Shown in pieces: positions 56,760 to 64,000 of a DNA stretch of 64,000 bases. Position 1 is the stretch's first letter. Each line of letters starts with the position of its first letter. The stretch comes from Rhodanobacter sp. LX-99 (GTDB lineage: Bacteria > Pseudomonadota > Gammaproteobacteria > Xanthomonadales > Rhodanobacteraceae). The stretch lies in assembly GCF_018599185.1 (NCBI RefSeq), contig NZ_JAHFVL010000001.1, forward strand, positions 1,612,001 to 1,676,000, read 5' to 3'. Below the pieces are notes generated by a model, which worked only from the letters and a program-made list of their open reading frames with translations, was not told where the DNA came from and did no database searches. A program made the position numbers and the translations under genes.

Positions 56760-58472
56760 GTGAAGCCTTGCGTACCTCTGTCCCAGGCCCGCCCGCTATG
56801 GTTGCGCAGCGCCCGTTGGGAGTTGCTGCTGTTCGGCGTATTCGCGCTGCTGCTGCTCGGCCTCGGCATCGGCCTGCGCGACCCGTGGCCGTCCGACGAA
56901 CCGCGCTTCGCGCTGGTGGCCCGGCTGATGGTCGAGCACGGCCAGTGGCTGTTCCCGCATCGCGGTCACGAGCTGTACCCGGACAAGCCACCGGTGTTCA
57001 TGTGGCTGCAGGCGCTCAGCTACTTCCTTACCCACAACTGGCGCATCGCCTTTCTGCTGCCGTCGCTGGCCGCCGCGCTGGGTGCGCTGGCGCTGGTCTA
57101 CGACCTGGCGCGCCGGCTGTGGAACCACCGCAGCGCGCTGCTCGCCGCGGCCACGCTGCTGGTCACCATCCACTTCACCTACCAGATGCGCAACGCGCAG
57201 ATCGACCCGCTGCTGCTGGGCTGGATCACCCTGGCCAACTACGGCCTGTTGCGCCACCTGCTGCTGGGGCCGTCGTGGCGCTGGTTCGCCGCGGGTTGTT
57301 TCTTCGCCGGCGTGGGCGTGGCGACCAAGGGCGTCGGCGTGCTGGCGCTGCTGATGCTGGTGCCGTACCTGGTTGCACGCCGCGGCCACTGGCGCCAGCT
57401 GGCGCTGCCCACCGGCGGCTGGCGCTGGGCCGGCGGACTGGCCCTGTTCTTCGTGCCGATCCTGGGCTGGCTGCTGCCGATGCTGCTGGTCGCGCATGCC
57501 GACGGCGATCCGCAGCACGCCGAGTACGTGCAGAACATCCTGTTCGGGCAGACCGTGCACCGCTACGCCACGCCGACCGGGCACATCCACTCGCCGTTCT
57601 ATTTCCTCGGCATCATCGTGGTCGACTGGCTGCCGCTGTCGCTGCTGCTGCCATGGGCGCTGCCGGCATGGTGGCGCCGGCTGCAGCGGCGCGACGCGCG
57701 CTTCCTTCTGCCGCTGGGCTGGATCGTGCTGCTGCTGCTGTTCTTCTCGTTCAGCCCGGGCAAGCGCGACGTCTACATCCTGCCGGCCCTGCCGATGACC
57801 GTGCTGGCGCTGGCGCCGCTGCTGCCCGGCCTGCTGCGTCGGCGCGGCGTGCGCATCGCGGTGTTCGCGCTGACCGTGCTGCTGGCCGGCGGCCTTGCCG
57901 CAGCCGCGACATGGGCGATCCATCGCCATCCGGCCTGGGCGGTGAAGATCGAGCAGAGCCTCGACCCGCAGATCTGGTGGATGCTGCTGGCCATCGGCGT
58001 CGCTGGCCTCGTCGTCGCCGCGCTGACCCGGGTTCGCCGCGCGCCGCTGGGCTGGCTGCTGTTCGCCGGCATGCTGTGGGCGGTATACGGCCTGTGGGGC
58101 TACCCGATGCTCAACGGCGACCGTTCCGCGCACGACGTGATGGTGCGGGCGCGCGCCATCGCCGGGCCGGACGCCAGCATCGGCCTGCTCGCCTGGAAGG
58201 AGCAGAACCTGCTGATGGCACAGGGGCCGGTCACCGAATTCGGCTTCCTCAAACCCTGGCCGCAGCAGTACGCCGACGCCATCGCCTGGCTGCGGCAGGA
58301 TCCGGCGCCGCGCTGGATCTTCAGCCTCGACGAGGCGATGGGCCACTGCGTGGATCGCCGGCGTGCCACCTATGTCGGCCACGCCAATCGCCGCGAATGG
58401 TGGATGTTCCAGATCGGCGCGGTGGCGCCCGGCTGCATTCCCGAAAGCAGCGGTGATACCGAAGCCGACTGA
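56760..58472 (+). CDS. ArnT-like (GT39/GT83) membrane glycosyltransferase
   Basis: A multi-spanning protein of about 570 aa. After the first helix comes LRDPWPSDEPRFALVARLM with the Asp-Glu pair of ArnT/PMT enzymes, then KPPVFMWLQALSYFL, and about ten more helices with FSFSPGKRDVYILPALP; the last 110 residues form a periplasmic part. Such enzymes move sugars from polyprenyl phosphate to lipid A or proteins. I chose GTG 56760 (GGGAC upstream); TTG 56730 is the longer option. It is not in an arn operon, so the lipid A-aminoarabinose role is not proven. Confidence 0.86.
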   Translation: MKPCVPLSQARPLWLRSARWELLLFGVFALLLLGLGIGLRDPWPSDEPRFALVARLMVEHGQWLFPHRGHELYPDKPPVFMWLQALSYFLTHNWRIAFLLPSLAAALGALALVYDLARRLWNHRSALLAAATLLVTIHFTYQMRNAQIDPLLLGWITLANYGLLRHLLLGPSWRWFAAGCFFAGVGVATKGVGVLALLMLVPYLVARRGHWRQLALPTGGWRWAGGLALFFVPILGWLLPMLLVAHADGDPQHAEYVQNILFGQTVHRYATPTGHIHSPFYFLGIIVVDWLPLSLLLPWALPAWWRRLQRRDARFLLPLGWIVLLLLFFSFSPGKRDVYILPALPMTVLALAPLLPGLLRRRGVRIAVFALTVLLAGGLAAAATWAIHRHPAWAVKIEQSLDPQIWWMLLAIGVAGLVVAALTRVRRAPLGWLLFAGMLWAVYGLWGYPMLNGDRSAHDVMVRARAIAGPDASIGLLAWKEQNLLMAQGPVTEFGFLKPWPQQYADAIAWLRQDPAPRWIFSLDEAMGHCVDRRRATYVGHANRREWWMFQIGAVAPGCIPESSGDTEAD

Positions 58473-58610
58473 TCCCGACAGGCCTTCATCACAGCAGTCA
58501 CCCCCGGCTCAGGCCTTGCTGGTAAATTGCCGATGACATGTGCCCTGGAACAGGCTCCCGTCGGCAAGCACAGCTGTCCGGGCCGTTCCTCATCGACGGA
58601 AAATCACTAC

Positions 58611-59855
58611 GTGCAAGCAGTGTTGAAACAGTGGCAACTGTGGTCGCTTTCCGTCTTGGTGGCACTGATGCCGCTATCGTTCTCGACCGACCAGCGCATC
58701 AAGGTCCTGCCGGTGGCACTGCTGTTCCTGGCCGGACTGGGCCTCCTCGCCCGTGACCGGCAGACACGTCGCAGCTATCGCGCCGCATGGCCTGTGATTG
58801 CCGCCGCGCTGCTCATGGTGGGTTTCGTTTTCTTCAATGTGCTGGTCCACCGGCTCGGCTGGCGACCGGTGGACCGACCTGCCCACATCCTGCTGTATCT
58901 GGTGATTGCGGCCGCTTTCAGCCAGCCGTTACGGATGCGGCTGGTCTGGGCAGGTTTCAGCCTCACCGCAATCCTGCTTGGCGCCGTGTGCATGGTGCAG
59001 CATCACGTGTTTGGCATAGAGCGCGCCTACGGCCTGAACGGCGGTGCATCAGCCTCGATCCAGCTGGCGACAATTCTGCTGGGGCTGGCTCTGGCGGCGC
59101 TGATGCAACTGCTGAGTCCGCGAACCGGCATCTGGGAGAAAGTGCTGCACGCTGTGGCCATGGCCTTCGGCATGTATGGGGCGCTACTGACCCAGAGTCG
59201 CGGCCCGTTGCTGGCATACGCGCCGATATTCATGCTGCTGGTGCTGCTTCACGCGTGGCGTACCGGGCACTGGCGCTCGAGCCTGCTGCTGGCAATCGCC
59301 GTGAGCATCGTCGCCGGCGTGGCCACGTTCGGCATGCGCGATGAAATGGTGACGCGCTTCGAGGCCATAGCCCCGGAAGTAACCACTTTCGATCGTCATG
59401 ACGGCGCGCGTGGCGCCGTTGGCGAGCGACTGGAGATGTGGCGCACCGCCGGCCGTGCATTCGTCGCCCATCCCTTCGTCGGTATCGGCATCAACCAGTT
59501 CGACGATTATGTGCGCGCCGAGATCGCCGCTGGCCGCAGCAACCCGGTCATCGGCAAGTACAACCAGCCGCACAACGAATACCTGGAGGCCGCCGCCACC
59601 GGCGGCGCGCCAGGTTTGTTGGTGCTGCTGCTGGTATTTGCCCTGCCGCTGCGCCATTTCAGCCGTCATGTGCTGGATCCGGATGAAGCGGTGGCACTGC
59701 CGGCATCGGTCGGGATGGCGCTGATCGGCCTGTACGCGCTGTGTGCGCTCACCGACAGCGTGTTCTACCGCGTGATGACGCAATCGTTCTATTTCTTCAT
59801 GGTGCTGGGCCTGGCGCTGCGAATCGGCTGGCTGCGTCGCTCGCCGCCCAACTAG
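58611..59855 (+). CDS. O-antigen ligase / Wzy_C-family membrane protein
   Basis: A protein of about 414 aa with roughly twelve hydrophobic segments and a large periplasmic loop containing LLTQSRGPLLAY, GERLEMWRTAGRAFVAHPFVGIGINQF and QPHNEYLEAAATGGAPGLL, the conserved Arg and His region of WaaL-type ligases. It would join O-antigen or another glycan from undecaprenyl diphosphate to an acceptor. The GTG at 58611 is my choice because it begins just before the first helix; ATG 58533 would add a hydrophilic stretch of 26 residues. Confidence 0.85.
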   Translation: MQAVLKQWQLWSLSVLVALMPLSFSTDQRIKVLPVALLFLAGLGLLARDRQTRRSYRAAWPVIAAALLMVGFVFFNVLVHRLGWRPVDRPAHILLYLVIAAAFSQPLRMRLVWAGFSLTAILLGAVCMVQHHVFGIERAYGLNGGASASIQLATILLGLALAALMQLLSPRTGIWEKVLHAVAMAFGMYGALLTQSRGPLLAYAPIFMLLVLLHAWRTGHWRSSLLLAIAVSIVAGVATFGMRDEMVTRFEAIAPEVTTFDRHDGARGAVGERLEMWRTAGRAFVAHPFVGIGINQFDDYVRAEIAAGRSNPVIGKYNQPHNEYLEAAATGGAPGLLVLLLVFALPLRHFSRHVLDPDEAVALPASVGMALIGLYALCALTDSVFYRVMTQSFYFFMVLGLALRIGWLRRSPPN

Positions 59856-60013
59856 CGGGGTGTGGAAAACGCGCTCGGGACGGACCGGCGATGGCCTGCC
59901 AGTGAATCAGGCCCACACAACGTCCTCGCCGCGAAGCCAAGTGCTGACATGTGCCGACCGGATAGATTTGGAAAGGGTTGTCCCTCCCCTTTTCAACAGC
60001 CTGCCAAGTTCCC

Positions 60014-60946
60014 TCACGCCGTGACAGGCTGTGCGGCACCGAGCATGCCTTCCTCCACCGTCGGCCAATGCCGCAGCGGCCAGTTGATCGTCCGTAAGTC
60101 CGCCGGCGCGGTCGCGAATTCATCCAGGTGCTGCCCGACACCCTTTTCGCAACGGATCAGGCGCCGTCGCCGGGTATCTTCCAGAATGCGGTCGTTGGGA
60201 TTGCCGACGACGTGCTTGCGGGTGCGGTGGTACAGATGCGCCGCCAACCCGCTGAGACGCAGGTCGCGGCGGAGCAGGCCCGCGTGGAACGCGCGCACCG
60301 CCAGCTCGGTATCCTCGCGCCCCCAGCCAGTCATCGCCTCGTTGAAACCATTGATGCGCAGCAGGTCGTCGCGCCAGAACGCCATGTTGCAGCTCTTGAT
60401 GCCGCGTTGCCGCCGGCCGGGTTTGGCAAACAGGCGCGCCAGTGCCGGCAGGCGCAGCGTGTGCCGGCGCCGATCGACGCCACGACGGAAAAACCCCGGA
60501 ATTGCCGGGCCGCGCCCCAGCATGTGCCTGGTCAGCCTGGCATCGGTCAGCACTCTCGATCCCTGCGCGAAACAGCCACGCCGCGCAAAAGCACGATGGT
60601 CGGCGATGAAATGGGGGTCGACCACCATGTCGCCATCGAGCAGGATCAGGTAGTCGCCCTGCGCTGCGGCGATCGCGCGGTTGCGGGCCCGGCTCATGCG
60701 GGCACCGTCATCCGGCTGCCACAGATGCACCAGGCGCACCGGGTAGTTCCGGGCGAGCCGCAGCAGCAATTCGCGCGTGGCCGGCTGCGAGCCGTCGTCG
60801 GTGACGATGACTTCGTAAGGCAGTTCAACCTGGACAGCGAGTGCCTGCAGCACCAACTCGAGTGCCTCGGGCCAGTTGTAGGTAATCACGGCGACGCTGA
60901 TCCGCATGTCCGTTTCCATTGCACGTGTTGTCGGCCGCGGCGTCAT
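60014..60946 (-). CDS. GT2 glycosyltransferase with galactosyltransferase-like C-terminus
   Basis: A 310-residue GT-A enzyme. RISVAVITYNWPEALELVL opens the nucleotide-sugar domain; the catalytic DxD is LLDGDMVVD. The C-terminal part has FNEAMTGWGREDTELAVRA, the acceptor motif of Glyco_transf_7C proteins. It lacks membrane segments and probably works at the inner face of the membrane on lipopolysaccharide or capsule sugar. ATG 60946 overlaps the upstream stop (ATGA); internal ATGs at 60919 and 60907 are possible. It converges on the ligase gene. Confidence 0.86.
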   Translation of the reverse strand: MTPRPTTRAMETDMRISVAVITYNWPEALELVLQALAVQVELPYEVIVTDDGSQPATRELLLRLARNYPVRLVHLWQPDDGARMSRARNRAIAAAQGDYLILLDGDMVVDPHFIADHRAFARRGCFAQGSRVLTDARLTRHMLGRGPAIPGFFRRGVDRRRHTLRLPALARLFAKPGRRQRGIKSCNMAFWRDDLLRINGFNEAMTGWGREDTELAVRAFHAGLLRRDLRLSGLAAHLYHRTRKHVVGNPNDRILEDTRRRRLIRCEKGVGQHLDEFATAPADLRTINWPLRHWPTVEEGMLGAAQPVTA

Positions 60947-61989
60947 TTGCGACGCTTCCAACCATGCCGGAGAATGTTCAGCGCACGCTCCCATTTTCGC
61001 CATGGCGATATTCGCCGCATCATCACCAGTCGCACGTAGCGCCTGGTCTCGCTCCATGGCGGAGACGGCTTGGTCATGAACTCGAGTTTGCTGAACTCGA
61101 TGCATTCAGGCCCCAGCCCGACTTTCGCCGCGTAATATCCAATCAGTGCGCTTGAGGTCATCTTGTTGATGTACTCGATGCGCGGCGAACGATTCGACCA
61201 CCACCCGTTCCTGTCATGGATGCGATAGCCGACGCAGCCGGTGGGCAGATAATACTTGTGCGCGCCCAGCACGCTGCAGCCGAACACCAGGCAGTTGTCA
61301 GCCGAAAGGCGCCAGGTCCCACGAAACGATTCGGGCAGGTCCAGCGCCTGCCTGGCCCACTGCGTCCGCATTGACAACGCGGAGGTGGGCGCCCCATACC
61401 ACTGGGTCAGCACGTAGGTGCTGATCGCGGTATAGCCCAGGTCGACTGCGCGGTCGTGGAACCTCATCACCCGGTCCTGCTGGCCGAACAGCTGCAAGTC
61501 GGAGAACACGAAATCGATATCCGCACGGGCGTCGTACAACGCGCCGAGCCGGGCCAGGTAGTCCGGCTCCCAGCGGTCGTCGGAATCGAGGAAGCAGACC
61601 ACATCCGCTTGCGCCAGTTCGACACCGCGCTGGAACGCCGCCAACTGCCCGCCATTCGAGCCGCAGAGCAGGCTCACTCTCGCGTCGCCGGCGTAACGCT
61701 CGCGCAACAATGCCACCGATCCATCGGTGGAACCGTCATCGACCACGATGACCTGGACTGGCTGCCGGCGCTGCGCCAGCACGCTTTCCACGGCCTGCAG
61801 CACAAAATCGCAATAGTTGTAACTGGTGACGACGACAGCGAAGCTGGTCGCCGCACCCTCCGCCCCGTGCAGCACGAGCGACGGAGCTGCCTGCGCAGGT
61901 TGCTCCGGGAGCATTTCGTTCGTGCCATCGTCTGCCCGCACGATCCCCCCTACCTCTGGACTACTGCTTATCTGTGATGATGCATCCAT
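60943..61989 (-). CDS. GT2 family glycosyltransferase
   Basis: A protein of about 348 aa. The GT-A domain begins FAVVVTSYNYCDFVLQAVES with VIVVDDGSTDGS, NGGQLAAFQRGVE and the DxD-like FLDSDDRWEPD. The C-terminal 120 residues include CVGYRIHDRN and a basic end (KWERALNILRHGWKRRK). Sugar and acceptor are unknown. Start uncertain: ATG 61989 is chosen, with 62013 and 61914 as alternatives. It overlaps the next GT2 gene and shows more A+T in its wobble positions than the genes around it. Confidence 0.85.
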   Translation of the reverse strand: MDASSQISSSPEVGGIVRADDGTNEMLPEQPAQAAPSLVLHGAEGAATSFAVVVTSYNYCDFVLQAVESVLAQRRQPVQVIVVDDGSTDGSVALLRERYAGDARVSLLCGSNGGQLAAFQRGVELAQADVVCFLDSDDRWEPDYLARLGALYDARADIDFVFSDLQLFGQQDRVMRFHDRAVDLGYTAISTYVLTQWYGAPTSALSMRTQWARQALDLPESFRGTWRLSADNCLVFGCSVLGAHKYYLPTGCVGYRIHDRNGWWSNRSPRIEYINKMTSSALIGYYAAKVGLGPECIEFSKLEFMTKPSPPWSETRRYVRLVMMRRISPWRKWERALNILRHGWKRRK

Positions 61990-62110
61990 GCTCCCGGTTG
62001 GCCGCTGCGCCATAGCATAGCGGGCTTCGAGGCAAGGTGGCCCTCCGGACCATGCAAATTTTGCGATAACGTGACAGGGCCGCCCGGACCGATCGGCTAG
62101 AATCCGCCGC

Positions 62111-62926
62111 ATGCCCACCCTACCGCTGACCCTCGCCGTGATCACCCACAACGAGGCCGAGAGCATCGCGCGCTGCCTGGACAGCGTGCCGTTCGCGGCG
62201 GAGAAGCTGGTGGTCGACTCCGGCAGCGACGACGACACGGTGGCGATCGCGCAGGCGCACGGCGCGCGCGTGGTGCACCAGGACTGGCTCGGCTTCGGCG
62301 CGCAGCGCAACTTCGCCAGCAGCCAGTGCAGCCACGACTGGATCCTGGTGCTCGACGCCGACGAGTACCTCAGCCCGGAACTCGCCGCGGAGCTGCTGCA
62401 GCGCCTGCCGGCACTGATGGCCGGCGATGCGCCGGCGGCGTACCTGCGCCGGCGCACGATCTACATGGGACGGCCGATGCGCTGGTACCGCCCTTCCGTG
62501 GGCGAAAAGCTGGCGCGGCTGTACCACCGCGGACGCGCGCGCTGGAGCGACGCACGGGTGCACGAGTCGCTGCGCTTCGACGGCGCTGCGCCGACCCTGC
62601 GCGCGCCGTTCAACCACGCCAACAACCCGGCCCTGCCGCACAAGCAGCTGAAGGTGCTGCGCTACGCCGAACTGAAATGCCGCGACTGGCTGGACCAGCG
62701 CAAGCCGGTACGGATGTGGCAGGCGCCGTTCGTGTACGCGCTGGCCTTTCTCAAGGACTATGTGTTCCGACTGGCCTTCCTGGACGGCTGGCGCGGCTTC
62801 CTGATCGCGCAGACCGCCGCCAGCTACGCGCTGTACAAGCGCATGCGCTACTACGAGATGGTCAACAACCCGGAGTCGGTGGCACGCGCGGCAAGCCTCC
62901 TGACCCGCCATGGAATCGATCGCTGA
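62111..62926 (+). CDS. WaaE/KdtX-type lipopolysaccharide core glycosyltransferase
   Basis: A GT2 enzyme of 271 aa. LTLAVITHNEAESIARCLDS, VVDSGSDDDTVAIA, DWLGFGAQRNFA and ILVLDADEYLSPEL are the signatures of the WaaE (KdtX) group, which adds a sugar to the inner lipopolysaccharide core. The C-terminal half (LKVLRYAELKCRDWLD...FLDGWRGFLIAQTAASYALYKRMRYYE) is characteristic too. The gene is divergent from the preceding GT2 gene and overlaps the next one. Confidence 0.88.
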   Translation: MPTLPLTLAVITHNEAESIARCLDSVPFAAEKLVVDSGSDDDTVAIAQAHGARVVHQDWLGFGAQRNFASSQCSHDWILVLDADEYLSPELAAELLQRLPALMAGDAPAAYLRRRTIYMGRPMRWYRPSVGEKLARLYHRGRARWSDARVHESLRFDGAAPTLRAPFNHANNPALPHKQLKVLRYAELKCRDWLDQRKPVRMWQAPFVYALAFLKDYVFRLAFLDGWRGFLIAQTAASYALYKRMRYYEMVNNPESVARAASLLTRHGIDR

Positions 62927-63971
62927 CATGGGCAAAAAGCCAGCTCCAACCAAGCATTACCTCCTCTACGGCTCCGAACGCTACGCGCTGGCGATCCTGC
63001 GCCCGCTGCAGGAAGCGATTCGCGCCCGCGGCGACGAGGCCGCCTGGTTCTTCGACGGCCCCGGCGCGGAGGACCTGGTTGCCGGCGAGCGCCTGCTGAC
63101 GGTGGCCGAGGTGCGCGCGTGGCAGCCGCTCGCGGTGATCACCTCGTCCAACGCGGTGCCGCATTTCTTTCCTGGCGTGAAGGTCGAGACCTTCCACGGC
63201 TTCGACGCCGGCAAGCCGCGGCACATCTACGTACGCGGCTTCTTCGACCTGTACTGCACCACCGGCCCGCGCGACACCGCGCAGTTCCAGGCGATCGCCG
63301 ACAAGCTCGGCCACTTCAGCGTGACCGAGACCGGCTTCCCCAAGCTCGATCCGTTCATGCAGGAAATCACCGGCCCGCTGCCGCCGGTACGCCAGCCGCC
63401 GGTGATCCTGTACCACTCCACCTTCTCGCCGTCGTGGAGCGCGGCCGAAACGCTGTACGAGGAGGTGAAGCGGCTGTCGCGCGACGGCCGCTGGCGCTGG
63501 ATCGTCACCTTCCATCCGAAGATGAACCCGGAGACCACGGCGAAGTTCAAGGCGCTGCAGAACGAGTACCTCAGCTTCGCCGAGAACGACAACATCCTGG
63601 AACTGTTCCCGCAGGTCGACCTGATGTGCTCGGACACCTCCTCCGCGCTCAACGAGTTCCTGCTCACCGGCAAGCCGGTGGTGACGTTCAAGAATCGCCG
63701 CCCGGGTCCGCAGCTGATCGACATCGACGACCCGACGCAGTTCGAGAGCGCCATTGAACGCGCGCTGGCGCGGCCGCCGGAACTGCTGCAGGCGATCCGC
63801 GACTACGCCGACGCGATCCATCCGTACCGCGACGGCCGCTCCAGCGAGCGCGTGCTGGATGCGATCGACGCCTTCATCGCCCGCGGCGCGAAGAATCGCC
63901 GGCGCAAGCCGTTGAACCTGTGGCGCAAACTGAAGATCCGCCGCCGCATCGGCTACTGGGGACCGGCCTAG
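62910..63971 (+). CDS. CDP-glycerol glycerophosphotransferase-like glycosyltransferase
   Basis: A 353-residue GT-B-type protein. YLLYGSERYALAILRPL opens it; VETFHGFDAGKPRHIYVRG, GFPKLDPFM, YHSTFSPSWSAAETL, WIVTFHPKMNPETTAKF and CSDTSSALNEFLLTGKPVV match the CDP-glycerol:polyglycerophosphate transferase fold. In Gram-negative bacteria such genes occur near core-sugar and Kdo-modifying enzymes; the donor is not known. ATG 62910 overlaps the WaaE-like gene; ATG 62928, two bases after that stop, is equally possible. The C-terminus is strongly basic. Confidence 0.84.
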   Translation: MESIADMGKKPAPTKHYLLYGSERYALAILRPLQEAIRARGDEAAWFFDGPGAEDLVAGERLLTVAEVRAWQPLAVITSSNAVPHFFPGVKVETFHGFDAGKPRHIYVRGFFDLYCTTGPRDTAQFQAIADKLGHFSVTETGFPKLDPFMQEITGPLPPVRQPPVILYHSTFSPSWSAAETLYEEVKRLSRDGRWRWIVTFHPKMNPETTAKFKALQNEYLSFAENDNILELFPQVDLMCSDTSSALNEFLLTGKPVVTFKNRRPGPQLIDIDDPTQFESAIERALARPPELLQAIRDYADAIHPYRDGRSSERVLDAIDAFIARGAKNRRRKPLNLWRKLKIRRRIGYWGPA

Positions 63972-64000
63972 AGTGCGGCCGGTCGCCTTGCGCGCGCATC

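Noticed and set aside
59971..59994. GAAAGGG...CCCTTTTC between the O-antigen ligase and the convergent GT2 gene as a terminator
   Set aside because: The stem has a bulge, is A/T-rich and is not followed by a T-run on either strand beyond its own arm; too weak to call.

Overview
This is a chromosomal window of about 70% G+C from a gammaproteobacterium. Gene content and order point to the order Xanthomonadales (Lysobacterales), most likely family Rhodanobacteraceae (Rhodanobacter/Dyella/Luteibacter-like). The evidence is a leu-ilv superoperon with an attenuator, a lysM-def-fmt-rsmB block next to dprA-topA-tsaC, a bioB-bioF-bioH-bioC operon, a class D beta-lactamase and a Lys/Ala-rich TopA tail. 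The genus is inferred, not demonstrated. I found no rRNA, tRNA, CRISPR array, transposase or prophage.

Layout. 1-3269: end of a thrA/metL-type homoserine dehydrogenase gene, then thrB and thrC. 3353-3608: promoter, branched-chain leader peptide and transcription attenuator. 3638-16136: leuA-ilvE-leuC-leuD-leuB-ilvD-ilvC-ilvG-ilvM-ilvA. Most of these genes overlap by ATGA, and the junctions that do not overlap hold hairpins or a foldback repeat. The two operons together run from homoserine through threonine (thrB, thrC) to 2-oxobutanoate (ilvA) and on to Ile, Val and Leu. 16141-19407: GAF-GGDEF protein, ubiA, comF and a small membrane protein. 19479-24252: biotin operon bioB-bioF-trhO-bioH-bioC behind a BirA-like operator. 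24272-27413: an unrecognised Gly/Ala-rich membrane protein preceded by a TTCGT-N15-TTCGT box, then a secreted Arg-Pro-repeat protein paired with a beta-barrel.

27697-35116: tag, an EamA transporter, a sterol-desaturase-type hydroxylase, a mutarotase-dehydratase pair and pepN. 35203-35986: a small orphan gene and a gene-poor stretch holding a probable structured RNA with its own terminator. 35987-43136: mnmG, an RDD/GYF_2 protein, tex and a GDSL autotransporter esterase. 43249-47971: YbaY-like lipoprotein, purD, a class D beta-lactamase and an orphan acyl-CoA-synthetase-like ligase. 48108-56642: tsaC, topA, dprA, LysM protein, def, fmt and rsmB, an information-processing block with a divergent start between lysM and def. 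56760-63971: cell-surface genes (ArnT-like transferase, O-antigen ligase, three GT2 enzymes and a CDP-glycerol-transferase-like protein), probably lipopolysaccharide core/O-chain assembly.

Strongest points for follow-up are the complete leu-ilv attenuator, the structured RNA between pepN and mnmG, the unknown membrane protein with an Hrp-type box, the repeat-derived tail of IlvE and the Arg-Pro secreted protein/beta-barrel pair.
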